Shown: in pieces, positions 20,977 through 32,576 of the stretch
Layout: every line of letters begins with the position of its first letter
How positions within the stretch are numbered: position 1 is the first letter of the stretch
Assembly: GCA_030789695.1 (NCBI GenBank)
Contig: CM061141.1
Coordinates: forward strand, 273,327,655-273,391,654
From: Scilla litardierei
Lineage: Eukaryota; Streptophyta; Magnoliopsida; Asparagales; Asparagaceae
DNA: 64,000 nucleotides
Reading direction: 5' to 3'
Notes under the pieces: generated by a model
Database searches by the model: none
The model's input: only the letters and a program-made list of their open reading frames with translations
What the model was told of the DNA's origin: nothing
Translations under genes and position numbers: made by a program

Positions 20977-23900
20977 ATGTTTGCTACTCCCGCAAATATT
21001 ACTGCTAGCTTAAACTCAATTTCGGTGCTTAATGGCTCAAATTTTAAATCCTGGAAAAGAGAACTTGCTTATAGTTCTTGGGATAGTAGATCTGGACCTT
21101 GCGATTAGAACTAATTGTCCCCCACTTACTACGGAAAAGAGTACCTCTGAGGAAAAGAGGAAGTATGAGAAGTGAGAAAAGTCTAATCGCATGTGTGTCA
21201 TGATCATGAAGAGAACCATCACTAAAGCTTTTCGGGGCTCTATGTCTGATTCGATCACGACGACTAAAGGTTTCCTTGCAGATATTGAGAAAAGGTTTGT
21301 CAGAAACGAAAAGGCAGAAATTGGTACGATTCTGACAAGTCTGATCTCAATGAAGTACAAAGGGAAAGGCAATATAAGGGAATACATTCTGGAACAGTCC
21401 CATCTTGCTTCAAAGTTGAAAGCACTTAAGCTTGACCTCTCTGAGGACCTGTTTGTGCATTTGGTATTAATATCCCTTCCTACTCAGTACAATCAGTTCA
21501 AGGTGATCTATAACTGTCAGAAAGAGACTTGATCTCTGAATGAGCTCATCTCACACTGTGTTCAGGAAGAGGAAAGACTGAAGCTGGATAAGACTGAAAG
21601 CACAAATGTTGTCTTTACCCCTAAAGACAACAAAAGGAAAAAGGGAAAGGAAGTTGCAGTTACAGCCCCACATAGGAAACAACAAAAGAAGCCTGTTAAG
21701 GATGTCAAGAAAGATAGTTGTTTCTTTTGTGGTGCTGAAGGGCATGTGAAGAAGAAGTGCCCTGATTACCATGCCTGGCGTGCTAAGAAAGGTACTCTTC
21801 TCAATTTGGTTTGTTCAGAAGTTAATTTATCTTCTGTACCTATAGACATTTGGTGGTTAGACTCTGGTGCAACTGCTAACATCAGTGTGTCTATGCAGAG
21901 CTGCCTGAACTGCCGAAAGCCAAATGATGCTGAAAGATTCATCTTTGTGGGCGATGGAAAGAAGGCGAGGGTTGCTGCAATTGGAGATTTCAGATTATCT
22001 TTAAGAACTGGAAACCATTTGGATTTCCTTGAGACTTTTATTGTACCGTCTTTTAGACGTAACCTAATTTCTATTTTTACATTGGACAAGTCTAGTTATT
22101 TTTGTTCCTTTGCAAATGGAAAATTCAGTATGTCTCTCAATTCCATATTAATTGGTTCTGGTTGTTTGTCTGAGTATGATAATCTGTATATGCTTGATAC
22201 AATTGCTGCAAAAGAATCCTTGCATGTGGGTACATAGGTTTTAAAGCGTAAATTAACTGAGAATTCAGGTTCGTTATGGCACAAGAGATTAGGTCACATC
22301 TCCAAAAGGAGAATTGAGAGACTTGTGTCAAACGATATTCTTAAAACTTTAGATTTTTCAGATTTTGATGTCTGTATTAATTGTATAAAGGGAAAACAAA
22401 CTAATAAAAGGAGATTTGAAGCCAAAAGGTCAAATAGCGTCTTAAAATTCATACATACAGATATTTGCGGACCATTCCCTTCGGTTGCATGGAATGGTCA
22501 GCAATATTTTATTACGTTCATAGACGACTATTCAAGATATGGCTACATTTATCTCAAACATGAAAAATCTCAGTCTTTGGACACGTTCAAAAGTTTTAAG
22601 GCCGAAGTTGAACTCCAACTATGCAAGAGGATTAAAACTGTCATATCTGACCGTGATGATGAATACTACGGTAGATATGATGGTTCAGGTGAACAACGTC
22701 AATGACCGTTTGCTAAATTCCAAGAAGAATACGGTATTGTCCCACAGTACACCATGCCGAGTTCGCCCACTATGGATGGTGTAGCTGAAAGACGAAACAG
22801 GACGCTTAAAGACATAGTAAGAAGTATGATTAGTCATTCTTCTTTACCAGAAAGACTCTAGGGGGAAGCATTGAAATTGCAGCTTACATCCTTAATCGGG
22901 TCCCAATGAAAGAAACTAATAAAATGCCATATAAGCTTTGGGCCGGTAAATCACATAGTCTAAAGCATATGCACATATGGGGATGTCCAACTGAGGCAAA
23001 GCCTTATAGGCCTGCTGAAAAGAAGCTGGACACACGGACAATTAGTTGCTATTGTATTGGGTATGATGAAAGATCGAAGGGTTACAAATTTTACGATCCC
23101 ACAAATAAGAATATTTTTTAGACTGGAAATGCCAGATTTCTTGAGGATACCGGGTTTGCGGGGGGGGGGATTTAGGAAGCGACATTGTTTTCGAAAAGAA
23201 ATATGTAGATATTCCCACAGGTGACCTAGTTATTGATCAGGATTCTATTCATGTTATAGAACAAGACACAAATATTCAAGACAATGTTGTTGCTCCTCTC
23301 ATTCAAGAAGAACAAACTCTTGCACCTCAAGAAACATTGCCATTTAGGAGATCCACTATGGAGAGGAAGAGTGCAATATCAAGTGACTACATTGCATATC
23401 TCCAAGAACATGAGGTTGATATTGGTGTGATGGAAGATGATCCAATCAACTTCCATCAAGCCAAAAATGGTTCTAACTCTCAAAAATAGATAGATGCCAT
23501 GAATGATGAAATAAAGTCAATGAAGACAACGACGTTTCGGATCTTGTCACATTACCTAAAGATGTGAGGCCCATTGGTTGCAAATGGATATTTAAAACCA
23601 GGAGGGATTCAAAAGGTAATGTGGAAAGATATAAGGCATGTCTTGTCGCTAAGGGCTTTATTCAAAAAGAAGGCATTGATTATAATGAGACTTTCTCCCC
23701 GGTTTCCACGAAAGACTCATTCAGGATAATAATGGCATTAGTGGCTCATTTCAACCTTGAGTTACACCAGATGGATGTTAAAACAGCGTTCCTTAATGGG
23801 GACATTGATCAGGAGATTTATATGGTGCAATCAGAAAACTTTGTGTCGGGAGACCCAAAGAATATGGTTTGCAAACTTAAGAAATCCATCTATGGACTCA

Positions 23901-25021
23901 AACAGGCGTCTCGACAATGGTATTTTAAGTTTCATCAAGTTATCATCTCATTTGGCTTCGAGATGAATTTGGTTGATGAATGTATATACCATAAGTTCTG
24001 TGGGAGTAAATTTGCTTTTCTGGTTTTATATGTCGATGACATCTTACTTGTCAGTAACGATGAAGGCTTATTGCATGAAACCAAGAACTTTTTAGCTAAG
24101 AACTTTGAGATGAAAGATCTTGGTGATGCATCTTTTGTATTAGGAATTCAAATACATCGAGATCGTTCTCGAGGTATACTTGGATTATCACAAAAGGCCT
24201 ACATTGAAAAGGTTCTACAAAGATTTGGCATGGAAAGTTGTAAACCAGGTGATACCTCAGTATCTAAGGGAGGCAAGTTTAGTCTCAATCAGTACCCTAT
24301 AAGTGAAATTGAAATAGCACAAATGAAGGATAATCCATATTCTTCAGCGGTTGGGAGTATCATGTATGCTCAAGTATGTACACGTCCAGACTTGGCGTAC
24401 ATTACAGGAATGCTTGGCAGATACTTGAGCAATCCAGGATTGGACTATTAGAAAGCAGCCAAAAGGGTCTTACGGTACTTACAGAGGACAAAAGGACACA
24501 TGCTTGTATATCAGAGGTCGAAAAAGCTTGAGATCGTTGGATATATCGACTCTGATTTTGCTGGATGTAAAGACATCATGGAATCTACTACAGTCTATGT
24601 TTATACATTAGCTGAAGGCGCCATTTCTTGGAAGAGTGCTAAACAGACTATTATAGCCTCTTCTACTATGGCTGCAGAATTCATCGCTTGTCATGAAGCA
24701 TCCAATCATGGTCTATGGCTACGGAATTATGTCACAGTACTGCGAATTGTAGATGGCATTGAAAGGCCACTCAAATTATTTTGTGACAACATGCCCGCAG
24801 TTGCATTCGCAACTAACAACAGGAGCTCATCGAAATCAAAGCACATTGATATCAAGTTCCTGATTGTTAAAGAGAGAGTTGGAAATAAACAGGTGTCTAT
24901 AGAGCACATTGGTACAAACTCAAATATTGTGGATCTGCTTACTAAGGGACTGCCACCCAAAACATTTCATGGGCATGTTGCTCGTATGGATGTCATGTCA
25001 TCTGAAGAAATTCAGTTTTAG
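20977..25021 (+). pseudogene. Copia gag-pol polyprotein of element D, multiply broken
   Basis: Reading from ATG 20977: gag start (NGSNFKSWKRE), a 1-bp frameshift near 21063, gag body, zinc knuckle CFFCGAEGHVKKKC (about 21719), protease (WWLDSGATANIS, about 21853), GAG-pre-integrase (WHKRLGHISKRR), integrase core (HTDICGP, VISDRDDE), RT with YVDDILLVS (about 24030) and RNase H to TAG 25019. Breaks: TGA 21173, TGA 21530, TAG 22235, TGA 22703, TAG 22859, frameshift near 22880, TAG 23119, a G10 run at 23160-23169 with frameshift, TAG 23487, frameshift near 23540 and TAG 24449. Five of the stops replace Trp codons conserved in the family. It cannot make a functional polyprotein. Confidence 0.88.
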
Positions 25022-25493
25022 TGGGAGTTTGTAATTTTGTAGTGCTCTTATTTTTGACAACATTTCATCCTTCAGTTTATGCATATTTGGTTTATGGTTT
25101 ATTTCTGCAGAAATAAAGTTCAGTTTTTAGTTTGGCTTCATATTTCAACTCTATGTATATAAATGCGTATGAAAATATGTGTTTATGTTTATGGTCTCAC
25201 TAAGGTTAAGGAGGATCAGCTGGAAATAGACATGTTAGATCACATCACTTGTAATTTACATGCTACACATCCACTTCATAATCCATGTCATTCTTTTGTA
25301 TTAGCATGGTGACCGCTGATGGGTCGAGCTGCAATTGCTGCGGCGAAGATCTTTTTGATCCCTTACTAATATAATTGATGGACCAGATTATTTTTTGACT
25401 CATTAAAGAAATGACAGTAAGTTAATATCTTATTTGGTTGTATGCACAACGAATTATAATTATAAAGTTTAGCATATAGCACAAGTGGGAGAT

Positions 25494-26013
25494 TGTAAGA
25501 ACTTATCCAACTAAGTTGGATCTTAATCCAACGTTGGGCTAATATGCGATAAATAATTATATGGTGCTACACTGTCATATTAAGCCCAATGTATTAGTGA
25601 TCTGATTTATTTGATTAAATGGGCTAAATGAGTTAAATAGGTTGTGGGGTCTTTATGTGTAGAGGCTATTGGGCTTCAACTCGTTAATGGGCCGAGTTGG
25701 AAACCATAGGGCTATGGAGGCTAGCCTATATATTCTTGCGGTCATGATCCCCGGAATACATGAATTAAGAGAGCCGTCTTTTCTACGTCCCGTCGCTAGG
25801 AGAGAAACCAGGAGAAAGCTAAATGGACTCTCCAACGATTAATTCGTGCTATTCTGGAAGATCATCCGCTGCGTCATCCAGATCGTCAGCCTCATGGATT
25901 CAGGTATGATTCCTATCAGAGAAGGTAATGATTTAAGGTTCCGCATGTTTTATCTTGATCTGTGTTATTTGGTTTGTACGTACATCTAGATCTTTAGATC
26001 TTTAGTTTCTACA
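25494..26013 (+). repeat. 3' LTR of element D (about 520 bp)
   Basis: It starts TGTAAGAACTTATCC directly after GCACAAGTGGGAGA (PPT) and probably ends GTTTCTACA. The end is inferred from TG...CA, because no partner LTR is in the window. The 470 bp before it (25022-25493) are 3' untranslated sequence of D. Confidence 0.65.
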
Positions 26014-27067
26014 TAAGCTTGATAAGTGTAAAATTTTGCATGTTTTAACATCCATTCAGAGATATTTTGTGCATTTTATTTTCTAAATTTTACTCTATTC
26101 CATGCATTTCTTCAATATCATTTGATATTAGAGATTATCTTCTCTTTATGTGCAAAATATGATTCTTATGACCTACTTTTTGTATATATTTTTTCTTATT
26201 TTTAGTTGAAGATGTCATTTTCCCGATTGCAACGGACATTTTTGCAGATTTTTTAAGCTCGGCGCTATTTTCTTTGGGAAGACAGGACATCAGAGCTGGA
26301 ATTTCTGCACGGCCGTGCAAATTCAACGGAATGTCCAGATTTCTGCACAACTACTATGCACAACCATGCCAGATTTTGCACGACTGTGCCAAACTCGCTG
26401 GATAGGGTTTTGATTGACTTTTTGAAATGGATTTTGATGGGATTTGTGGGGGTATAAATACAACTTTTGAAGGGGGTTTTGAGGACGTTTTCCTAGGGGT
26501 TCTCTCCTTTTCTACTGTATTTGGCGGCTACTCTCTAGATCTTTTTGAAGAACTTTGTTTATTTCTCTTGTGATCAATTGTTGAAGGCATGGACTCCATT
26601 GTGTTTACATCAAATTAGTTACTATTTTCATCTCTCTTTCTCCTTTCTCCTTGAATTTTATGATCTATATTTTTAATTGCTTGATTGATTCTTCTATGGC
26701 TCGTGTGTAGTTTCTCTTCCTAAGAGTTGGGTTGAACCCTATTGTGAATTAATTGTATGGATTGATCGCCATATATAGATTTATTGAATTAATTACTAGG
26801 GTTTAGTCTTGGATGCACTTAACATTATTTTATTCATTGATTTGTTATCAAACCCTAACCATCGACGAGAAATCAGGGTTTTGGCTTGATGCCCTTCGAT
26901 AGATTAATTTTCTATTGATCTAGGGTATCAAAGAGAAATTGGACCCAATTAAGGTTACCAACGAATAATTGAAGTCTTGGTTTAGATATCCTTGACTTTA
27001 AACCGAGTTCTCCCATAAGAAATGGCGTGAACAAAGCCGATTGAGAATTTGTTCGAAAATCTCACCC

Positions 27068-27072
27068 GATGC
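27068..27072. repeat. TSD gatgc, left of element E
   Basis: Repeated at 33006-33010, three bases (tca) beyond the end of the right LTR as judged from the left copy. Confidence 0.8.
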
Positions 27073-27651
27073 TGTTGAAGCTCAGTTTGCAGAAGCTAGG
27101 AGGATGGCGGGGTTTAACGGTCGAAGGCTGGAGACGACGCAATCGTGGTCGTTCGATGTGGCGGAAGTGAGATCGAACCGTCCAAGCGCTTTAGATGTGA
27201 GCCGTTCATCTACGAAGGAGGTTTGAATGCTAGCCGTTGATCTATTCTAAATGGGTGGGCCCGGGAACTCCAACGGCTCCAACAGCCGGATTGCTACTGT
27301 AGAATCGACCTCAAGTGTTCGACGGATTGCCCTTCGTCCACCTTCCCTTCCGAACTCTGATTGGCCGTCTTCAGGCGCCGGAGAACCTCCCAGGCGGTTG
27401 CAACTAATTTAAGGCGGCGACGCTCAGGGTTGGTTAGGCCGTTGGAAGGTTGTTAGCTGAGGGTGAAGAATGTATAAATACTGAAATGTTGAAGGAGGTT
27501 GGGATATGAAATCAAATAAGAATTTCTCTCGTTTCTCTTTTGAGTTCTTTGTCTGTTATTTCTTTTCTTTTAGTAACAAATTTCTACTGTGATTTCGCCA
27601 TTGAGGGCGAAATCTGCTCATTGATTCTTGGTGAGGATCGGGCCTTCATCA
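27073..27651 (+). repeat. 5' LTR of element E
   Basis: It starts TGTTGAAGCTC and ends GGGCCTTCATCA. Its partner is 32423-33002. TATA-like TGTATAAATACTG lies near 27470. Confidence 0.95.
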
Positions 27652-27654
27652 ATT

Positions 27655-27667
27655 TGGTATCAAAGCC
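27655..27667 (+). promoter_or_regulatory. Primer-binding site of element E
   Basis: TGGTATCAAAGCC begins three bases after the LTR. It is one base off the initiator tRNA-Met complement TGGTATCAGAGCC. Confidence 0.8.
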
Positions 27668-27815
27668 AAACGTTGCCATGGGCAAGCGGAGAGATGTAGG
27701 GTTCAGCCCTAGAGCCGTGGAGATGGAGCAGAGCCAGAACTTCAACCCTGACCTGTAACCCACAGACGAGCGAGGGGATGATTCCAGCGGGTGGAAGATC
27801 CAGCAAGAAGACAGG

Positions 27816-30800
27816 ATGCGAGACATGGAAGATCAAAATCAGTTGATGGGAGAGAAATTGGGGGCTCAAATCCAGCAGTTAACCTCGCAAATGCAAGCAT
27901 TGGTGGAAGTCCAGCGGCATTCACAGGAACAGCTGACGGCTCAAATCCAAATGTTTTTGTTGAATCACAACAAGTCCGAGGAGAGATTTAACAATCAAGA
28001 AACCCAAATTCAGCTGTTGAAGAATATCCAAGGTAGAATGGATGCCCGAATGAGCAATCAGGAAGCTGGATCACACAACCACAGAGAAGAGGGGAATGGA
28101 GATCCTAGTGGCAATGTCAATGGTGAAAGGAGCTCAGAGAGGAGAGGTGCATACGCAGAAGGACCGTCACATATACAACCCAGAGTATTGAAGCCAGAAT
28201 TCCCTATTTTTCAGGGAGAGGAGGATGTGCTGCCATGGCTGAGTCAGGTACAACAGATTTTTGCTTACTATTCAACTCCTTATGCTAGCTGGGTACCTAC
28301 TTGCTCATTTTATTTGAGGGTAATTGCACTTCATTGGTTTGAATGGGGGAAAGTCAACGTAGCCAATTTCTTGAATTGGGAGAAGTTTAAAGAGGAGATT
28401 GTAGTGAGATTTGGCCCTACCCAACTAAACAAGCCATTTGCTGTTTTTTCCAATCTCAAACAAGTGGGTTCAGTTAAAGAGTATTTGGGGAAGTATGAAC
28501 AGATTGTTGGGTTGTTGCGGAAGATGCCTGAAGATTATGTATTGGATAAATTCATTCATGGCCTTAAAGATGAGATACGGCTAGATGTGATGGCTGCAAA
28601 TCCTAAAACTTACAGGAGAGCAGTTCAATTAGCTAGGACATTTGAAGAAAAGCTAATTTTGGCTAGGAGAACCAAATACCCCTCAGTACCTAGTTCCTTT
28701 ACTAAATTTCATCAGCTGCAACCACCTGGGGGGGCTAAGGATTCCACCAAAGAAGGGGCTAGAGAGGTGGTCCCATTTGTTCCTAGAGGAAGGGTAATGA
28801 CCCAGGAAGAAATACAATCTAGGAGGAAGAATAACATGTGCTTTACTTGCAATGAAAAGTGGGAAAGAGGGCATAGATGCAAGAAGCAGTTGTATATTTT
28901 AGATGTTGAGGAGGAAGTGGAAGAAGATGAGAAGAGTGATGATTATGAAAGGAAAGAGGAGTTTCAGGAAGTACAGTACATGGGGAATGAGGAGTTGCCC
29001 TCCATATCTGTGCATGCCTTGACTGGAATACCAGCTGCTCAAACACTAAGACTAAAGGGGAGTATTAAAGGCCAAACAGTACACATCTTAGTAGACACAG
29101 GTTCTACCCACAATTTTATCCACCCCAAGCTTGTTAAATCCCTTGGAATGGAGGTTGAACCCTCAGATGTATTTGATGTGGTAGTGGCTAGTGGTGAAAA
29201 AATTCAAGGGTCAGGTTGGTGCAAGGGGGTGCAGATCCAGTGTCAAGGGGTAATTGTTGAGCCAAATTTGTTGATATTGCCTCTAGGGGGTCATCAAATA
29301 GTGTTGGGAACCCAGTGGTTACGACAACTGGATGATATCATTTTTAATTTCAAAAAAATGCAGATGAGATTCAATTGGGGAGGGAAAGAATGGTTATGGC
29401 AAGGGATCACTCCTAGTGGCCCTCAGCTAGTTGATGAGAAGGGAATTGATAGAGCCCTTAGGCAGCAAGGGGAAGGGTATTGGATTCAGCTCAATGTCCT
29501 GGAGATGGAGAGCTTCCATTGTAACTACCAAGTGAGCACCTTAGAAGTGGGGAACTTGGCCAAGGATTTGAGGGAAGTGTTGAGTCAATTCCCAGATGTG
29601 TTCAAGGAACCTGAAGGACTTCCTCCCAGAAGAGCTTGTGACCACCACATACCAACTGTTCCTGAAGCTAAGCCAGTTTGTATTAGACCCTACAAGCATG
29701 CCTATTCACTCAAAACTGAAATAGAAAAACAGGTTGCTGAGATGTTGAAATCAGGAGTGATTAGACCCAGCCATAGTCCCTATGCCTCCCCTGTGGTGAT
29801 GGTTAGAAAGGCAGATGCTACCTGGAGAATGTGTATTGACTACCGTGCATTAAACCAACAAACTGTGAAGGACAAATTCCCAATACCTATCATAGAGGAG
29901 TTGTTGGATGAATTGCATGGGGCACATTATTTTTCTAAACTGGATTTAAGAGCAGGGTATCATCAAATCCGTATGAGTGAAGATGACATCTACAAAACTA
30001 CTTTTAGAACACATGATGGTCATTATGAATTTTTGGTTATGCCCTTTGGTTTAACAAATGCTCCCTCAACTTTCCAGTCTTTAATGAACTCTATTTTTAG
30101 AGAGTTATTAAGGAAATTTGTCCTAGTTTTTTTTGATGACATCCTCATATACAGCAAGGATTGGGACTCTCATTTGGGTCATGTACATAAGGTATTGCAC
30201 CTTTTGAGAGAGCAGCAATTATATGTTAAAATGTCAAAATGTTCTTTTGGGCAAAATTCAGTGGATTACCTGGGACATATAATATCTGTGCATGGAGTGG
30301 CCATGGACCCCAAGAAAATTGAAGCTATACAAAATTGGCCAGCACCCAAGAATGTGAAGGCTGTGAGGGGGTTCTTGGGTTTGGCTGGGTATTATAGGAG
30401 GTTTATCAAGGGGTTTGGGGGAATTGCAGCTCCCCTCACTGACCTGTTGAAGAAAGAAGAGTTCAAATGGACTGATTTAAGCCAAAGCTCATTTGAGGCA
30501 ATGAAGAAAGCCCTTTCCATAGCTCCAGTATTGGCATTACCCAATTTCAGTGAGGAGTTTATTTTGGAGTGTGATGCTTCAGGGAGGGGTATAGGGGATG
30601 TGATGATGCAGGGAGGACAACCCATATCCTACTTGAGTACCAAGTTGACTGGCAGAAACCTATTGCTATCTACTTATGAAAAGGAGCTCCTAGCCATTAT
30701 TCTAGCTGTGACCAAATGGGGGCAATACCTATTGGGTAGGAAGTTCACTATAAGAACTGACCACCAAAGCCTTAGATACTTGCTTAACCAAAAGCTGCAT

Positions 30801-32576
30801 CATGGCTTACAAAGTAAGTGGCTTATGAAGCTGCAATCCTATGACTACCATGTGGAATACAAACCTGGGAAGACTAATAGGGCAGCTGACAGTTTATCTA
30901 GGGAAGTGGGTAATAGCCATGGGATAGAGGAGGACTATTGCTCCATTTATCATGTGTCATCTCCCCTATGTGATTGGATGCAGAATATTAGGGCCATGGT
31001 AAATGATGACCCTTATTTCCAGTTGGTTGAGAAGAAGTTGCAACAAAATGGTTCTGGAGGGCAAAAGTACACTAAGGTGGAAAATATTTATTACTACAAA
31101 GGAAGGATTTTAATTAGCCCCAATTCTTCCAATCTCCAACAAACCCTCCTTCAGGAGTTCCACAGCTCTCCCCTAGGTGGTCATTCTGATGCTGCCAGGA
31201 CTCTACAAAGGCTAAGAAAAACTTTTCACTGGAGAGGGATAAAGGCATATACTAGGAAATTTGTGAGGGAATGTGAAGTGTGTCAAAGAAATAAAGCAGA
31301 AAATGTCTCCTACCCAGGCCTTCTACAACCCCTTCCTGTTCCCACCTTGATATGGGAGAGTATTTCTATGGACTTTATATTGGGGTTGCCTTTATGTCAT
31401 GGCTTCAGTGTAATCTATGTAGTGGTGGATAGATTGACAAAGTATTCACATTTTTTCCCTCTCAAACACCCATTTACTGCTAAGAGTGTGGCTGAGGTGT
31501 TCTTTGAAGGAGTGTTCAAACACCATGGGGTGCCGGCTACTATAGTAAGTGACATGGATGCAATTTTCACCAGCCAATTTTGGAGGGAGATATTCAAGCT
31601 ACATGGAACTACGTTGGCCCATAGTTCTGCCTACCATCCTCAAAGCGATGGCCAAACTGAAGTAACCAACAGGAGCTTAGAATGCTACTTGCGATGCTTT
31701 TGTTGCCATAAGCCCAAAGAATGGGTTAAATGGTTGCCACTGGCTGAATTCTGGTTTAATACAACTTGGAGAAGCTCAACACAGATGACTCCGTTTGAAG
31801 CAGTTTATGGCCGTACTCCTCCCACCCTCTTATCATACTTGCCCAATACTTCCAAGGTGGCTTTGGTTGATGAAGCTCTGTTTTCTAGAGAAATTACCCT
31901 GAAGTTACTACGGGATAATTTGGAGAAGGCCAAGGAAAGGATGAAGCGGTATGCGGATAAGCATCGAACTGAGCGGCATTTTCAGGTTGGGGACTGGGTT
32001 TTCTTGAAGGTGCAACCTTATAGACAGGTCAGTGTGGCAATGAGGGGACCTCACAAATTGTCTCCCAAATTTTATGGGCCGTATGAGGTGTTGGAAAGAA
32101 TTGGGGAGGTTGCCTACAGATTAGCACTGCCAGAGACGGCTCAAATTCATCCCGTGATTCATGTATCCCAGCTCAAGAAGAAGCTTGGCTCCCGTACTGT
32201 TGTTCAAGACACTCAGCCCAGATATACGGAGGAGATTATTGATGAGCCTGAAATTATCCTGGATCGGAGGGTCCTTCAGAAGAGGAGGTGCTTGGAGTCA
32301 CAAGTACTCGTCAAATGGAAGCAGCGGTCGGCGGAGGAGGCGACCTGGGAGTCGTATTGGGATTTGGTGCGCCGATTCCCTACATTTGACCTTGAGGCAA
32401 GGTCTTCTAATGGGGGAGGGAATGTTGAAGCTCAGTTTGCAGAAGCTAGGAGGAGGGCGGGGTTTAACGATCGAAGGCTGGAGACGACGCAATCGTGGTC
32501 GTTCGATGTGGCGGAAGTGAGATCGAACCGTCCAAGCGCTTTAGATGTGAGCCGTTCATCTACGAAGGAGGTTTGA
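27816..32576 (+). CDS. Gag-pol polyprotein of element E (1586 aa)
   Basis: A single uninterrupted frame encodes all proteins for the element's copy-and-paste cycle. Retrotrans_gag domain about 124-280. Zinc knuckle CFTCNEKWERGHRC with C342, C345, H353, C355. Protease VDTGSTHNF with D427. RT with FFDD (D774, D775). RNase H with D920 (ECDASG, followed by GDVMMQ rather than the usual GAVLMQ). Integrase HHCC zinc finger about 1115-1165 and catalytic D1186, D1246, E1282 (D-35-E spacing intact). C-terminal chromodomain-like segment about 1470-1530 (EIILDRR, VLVKWK, EEATWE). The last about 50 residues (1537-1586) are read from the 3' LTR. An upstream ATG at 27678 is in the same frame but hits TAA at 27756, so the native N-terminus may be up to 46 residues longer and now lost. 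Activity is not shown by sequence alone. Confidence 0.95.
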   Translation: MRDMEDQNQLMGEKLGAQIQQLTSQMQALVEVQRHSQEQLTAQIQMFLLNHNKSEERFNNQETQIQLLKNIQGRMDARMSNQEAGSHNHREEGNGDPSGNVNGERSSERRGAYAEGPSHIQPRVLKPEFPIFQGEEDVLPWLSQVQQIFAYYSTPYASWVPTCSFYLRVIALHWFEWGKVNVANFLNWEKFKEEIVVRFGPTQLNKPFAVFSNLKQVGSVKEYLGKYEQIVGLLRKMPEDYVLDKFIHGLKDEIRLDVMAANPKTYRRAVQLARTFEEKLILARRTKYPSVPSSFTKFHQLQPPGGAKDSTKEGAREVVPFVPRGRVMTQEEIQSRRKNNMCFTCNEKWERGHRCKKQLYILDVEEEVEEDEKSDDYERKEEFQEVQYMGNEELPSISVHALTGIPAAQTLRLKGSIKGQTVHILVDTGSTHNFIHPKLVKSLGMEVEPSDVFDVVVASGEKIQGSGWCKGVQIQCQGVIVEPNLLILPLGGHQIVLGTQWLRQLDDIIFNFKKMQMRFNWGGKEWLWQGITPSGPQLVDEKGIDRALRQQGEGYWIQLNVLEMESFHCNYQVSTLEVGNLAKDLREVLSQFPDVFKEPEGLPPRRACDHHIPTVPEAKPVCIRPYKHAYSLKTEIEKQVAEMLKSGVIRPSHSPYASPVVMVRKADATWRMCIDYRALNQQTVKDKFPIPIIEELLDELHGAHYFSKLDLRAGYHQIRMSEDDIYKTTFRTHDGHYEFLVMPFGLTNAPSTFQSLMNSIFRELLRKFVLVFFDDILIYSKDWDSHLGHVHKVLHLLREQQLYVKMSKCSFGQNSVDYLGHIISVHGVAMDPKKIEAIQNWPAPKNVKAVRGFLGLAGYYRRFIKGFGGIAAPLTDLLKKEEFKWTDLSQSSFEAMKKALSIAPVLALPNFSEEFILECDASGRGIGDVMMQGGQPISYLSTKLTGRNLLLSTYEKELLAIILAVTKWGQYLLGRKFTIRTDHQSLRYLLNQKLHHGLQSKWLMKLQSYDYHVEYKPGKTNRAADSLSREVGNSHGIEEDYCSIYHVSSPLCDWMQNIRAMVNDDPYFQLVEKKLQQNGSGGQKYTKVENIYYYKGRILISPNSSNLQQTLLQEFHSSPLGGHSDAARTLQRLRKTFHWRGIKAYTRKFVRECEVCQRNKAENVSYPGLLQPLPVPTLIWESISMDFILGLPLCHGFSVIYVVVDRLTKYSHFFPLKHPFTAKSVAEVFFEGVFKHHGVPATIVSDMDAIFTSQFWREIFKLHGTTLAHSSAYHPQSDGQTEVTNRSLECYLRCFCCHKPKEWVKWLPLAEFWFNTTWRSSTQMTPFEAVYGRTPPTLLSYLPNTSKVALVDEALFSREITLKLLRDNLEKAKERMKRYADKHRTERHFQVGDWVFLKVQPYRQVSVAMRGPHKLSPKFYGPYEVLERIGEVAYRLALPETAQIHPVIHVSQLKKKLGSRTVVQDTQPRYTEEIIDEPEIILDRRVLQKRRCLESQVLVKWKQRSAEEATWESYWDLVRRFPTFDLEARSSNGGGNVEAQFAEARRRAGFNDRRLETTQSWSFDVAEVRSNRPSALDVSRSSTKEV

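Larger units (their letters stand above)
20257..26013 (+). mobile_element. Element D: decayed autonomous-type Copia, 5' LTR not visible
   Basis: The internal region contains gag, protease, integrase, RT and RNase H remnants in Ty1/copia order. A PPT (ACAAGTGGGAGA) follows, then a 3' LTR starting TGTAAGAACTT at 25494. Its 5' end is cut by the right end of element B at 20256. Most simply B inserted into D and the 5' LTR of D lies left of the window. Confidence 0.75.

Noticed and set aside
23160..23169. Programmed frameshift at a G10 run in the pol of D
   Set aside because: The frame is already broken many times and there is no conserved slippery context; simple homopolymer slippage is enough.
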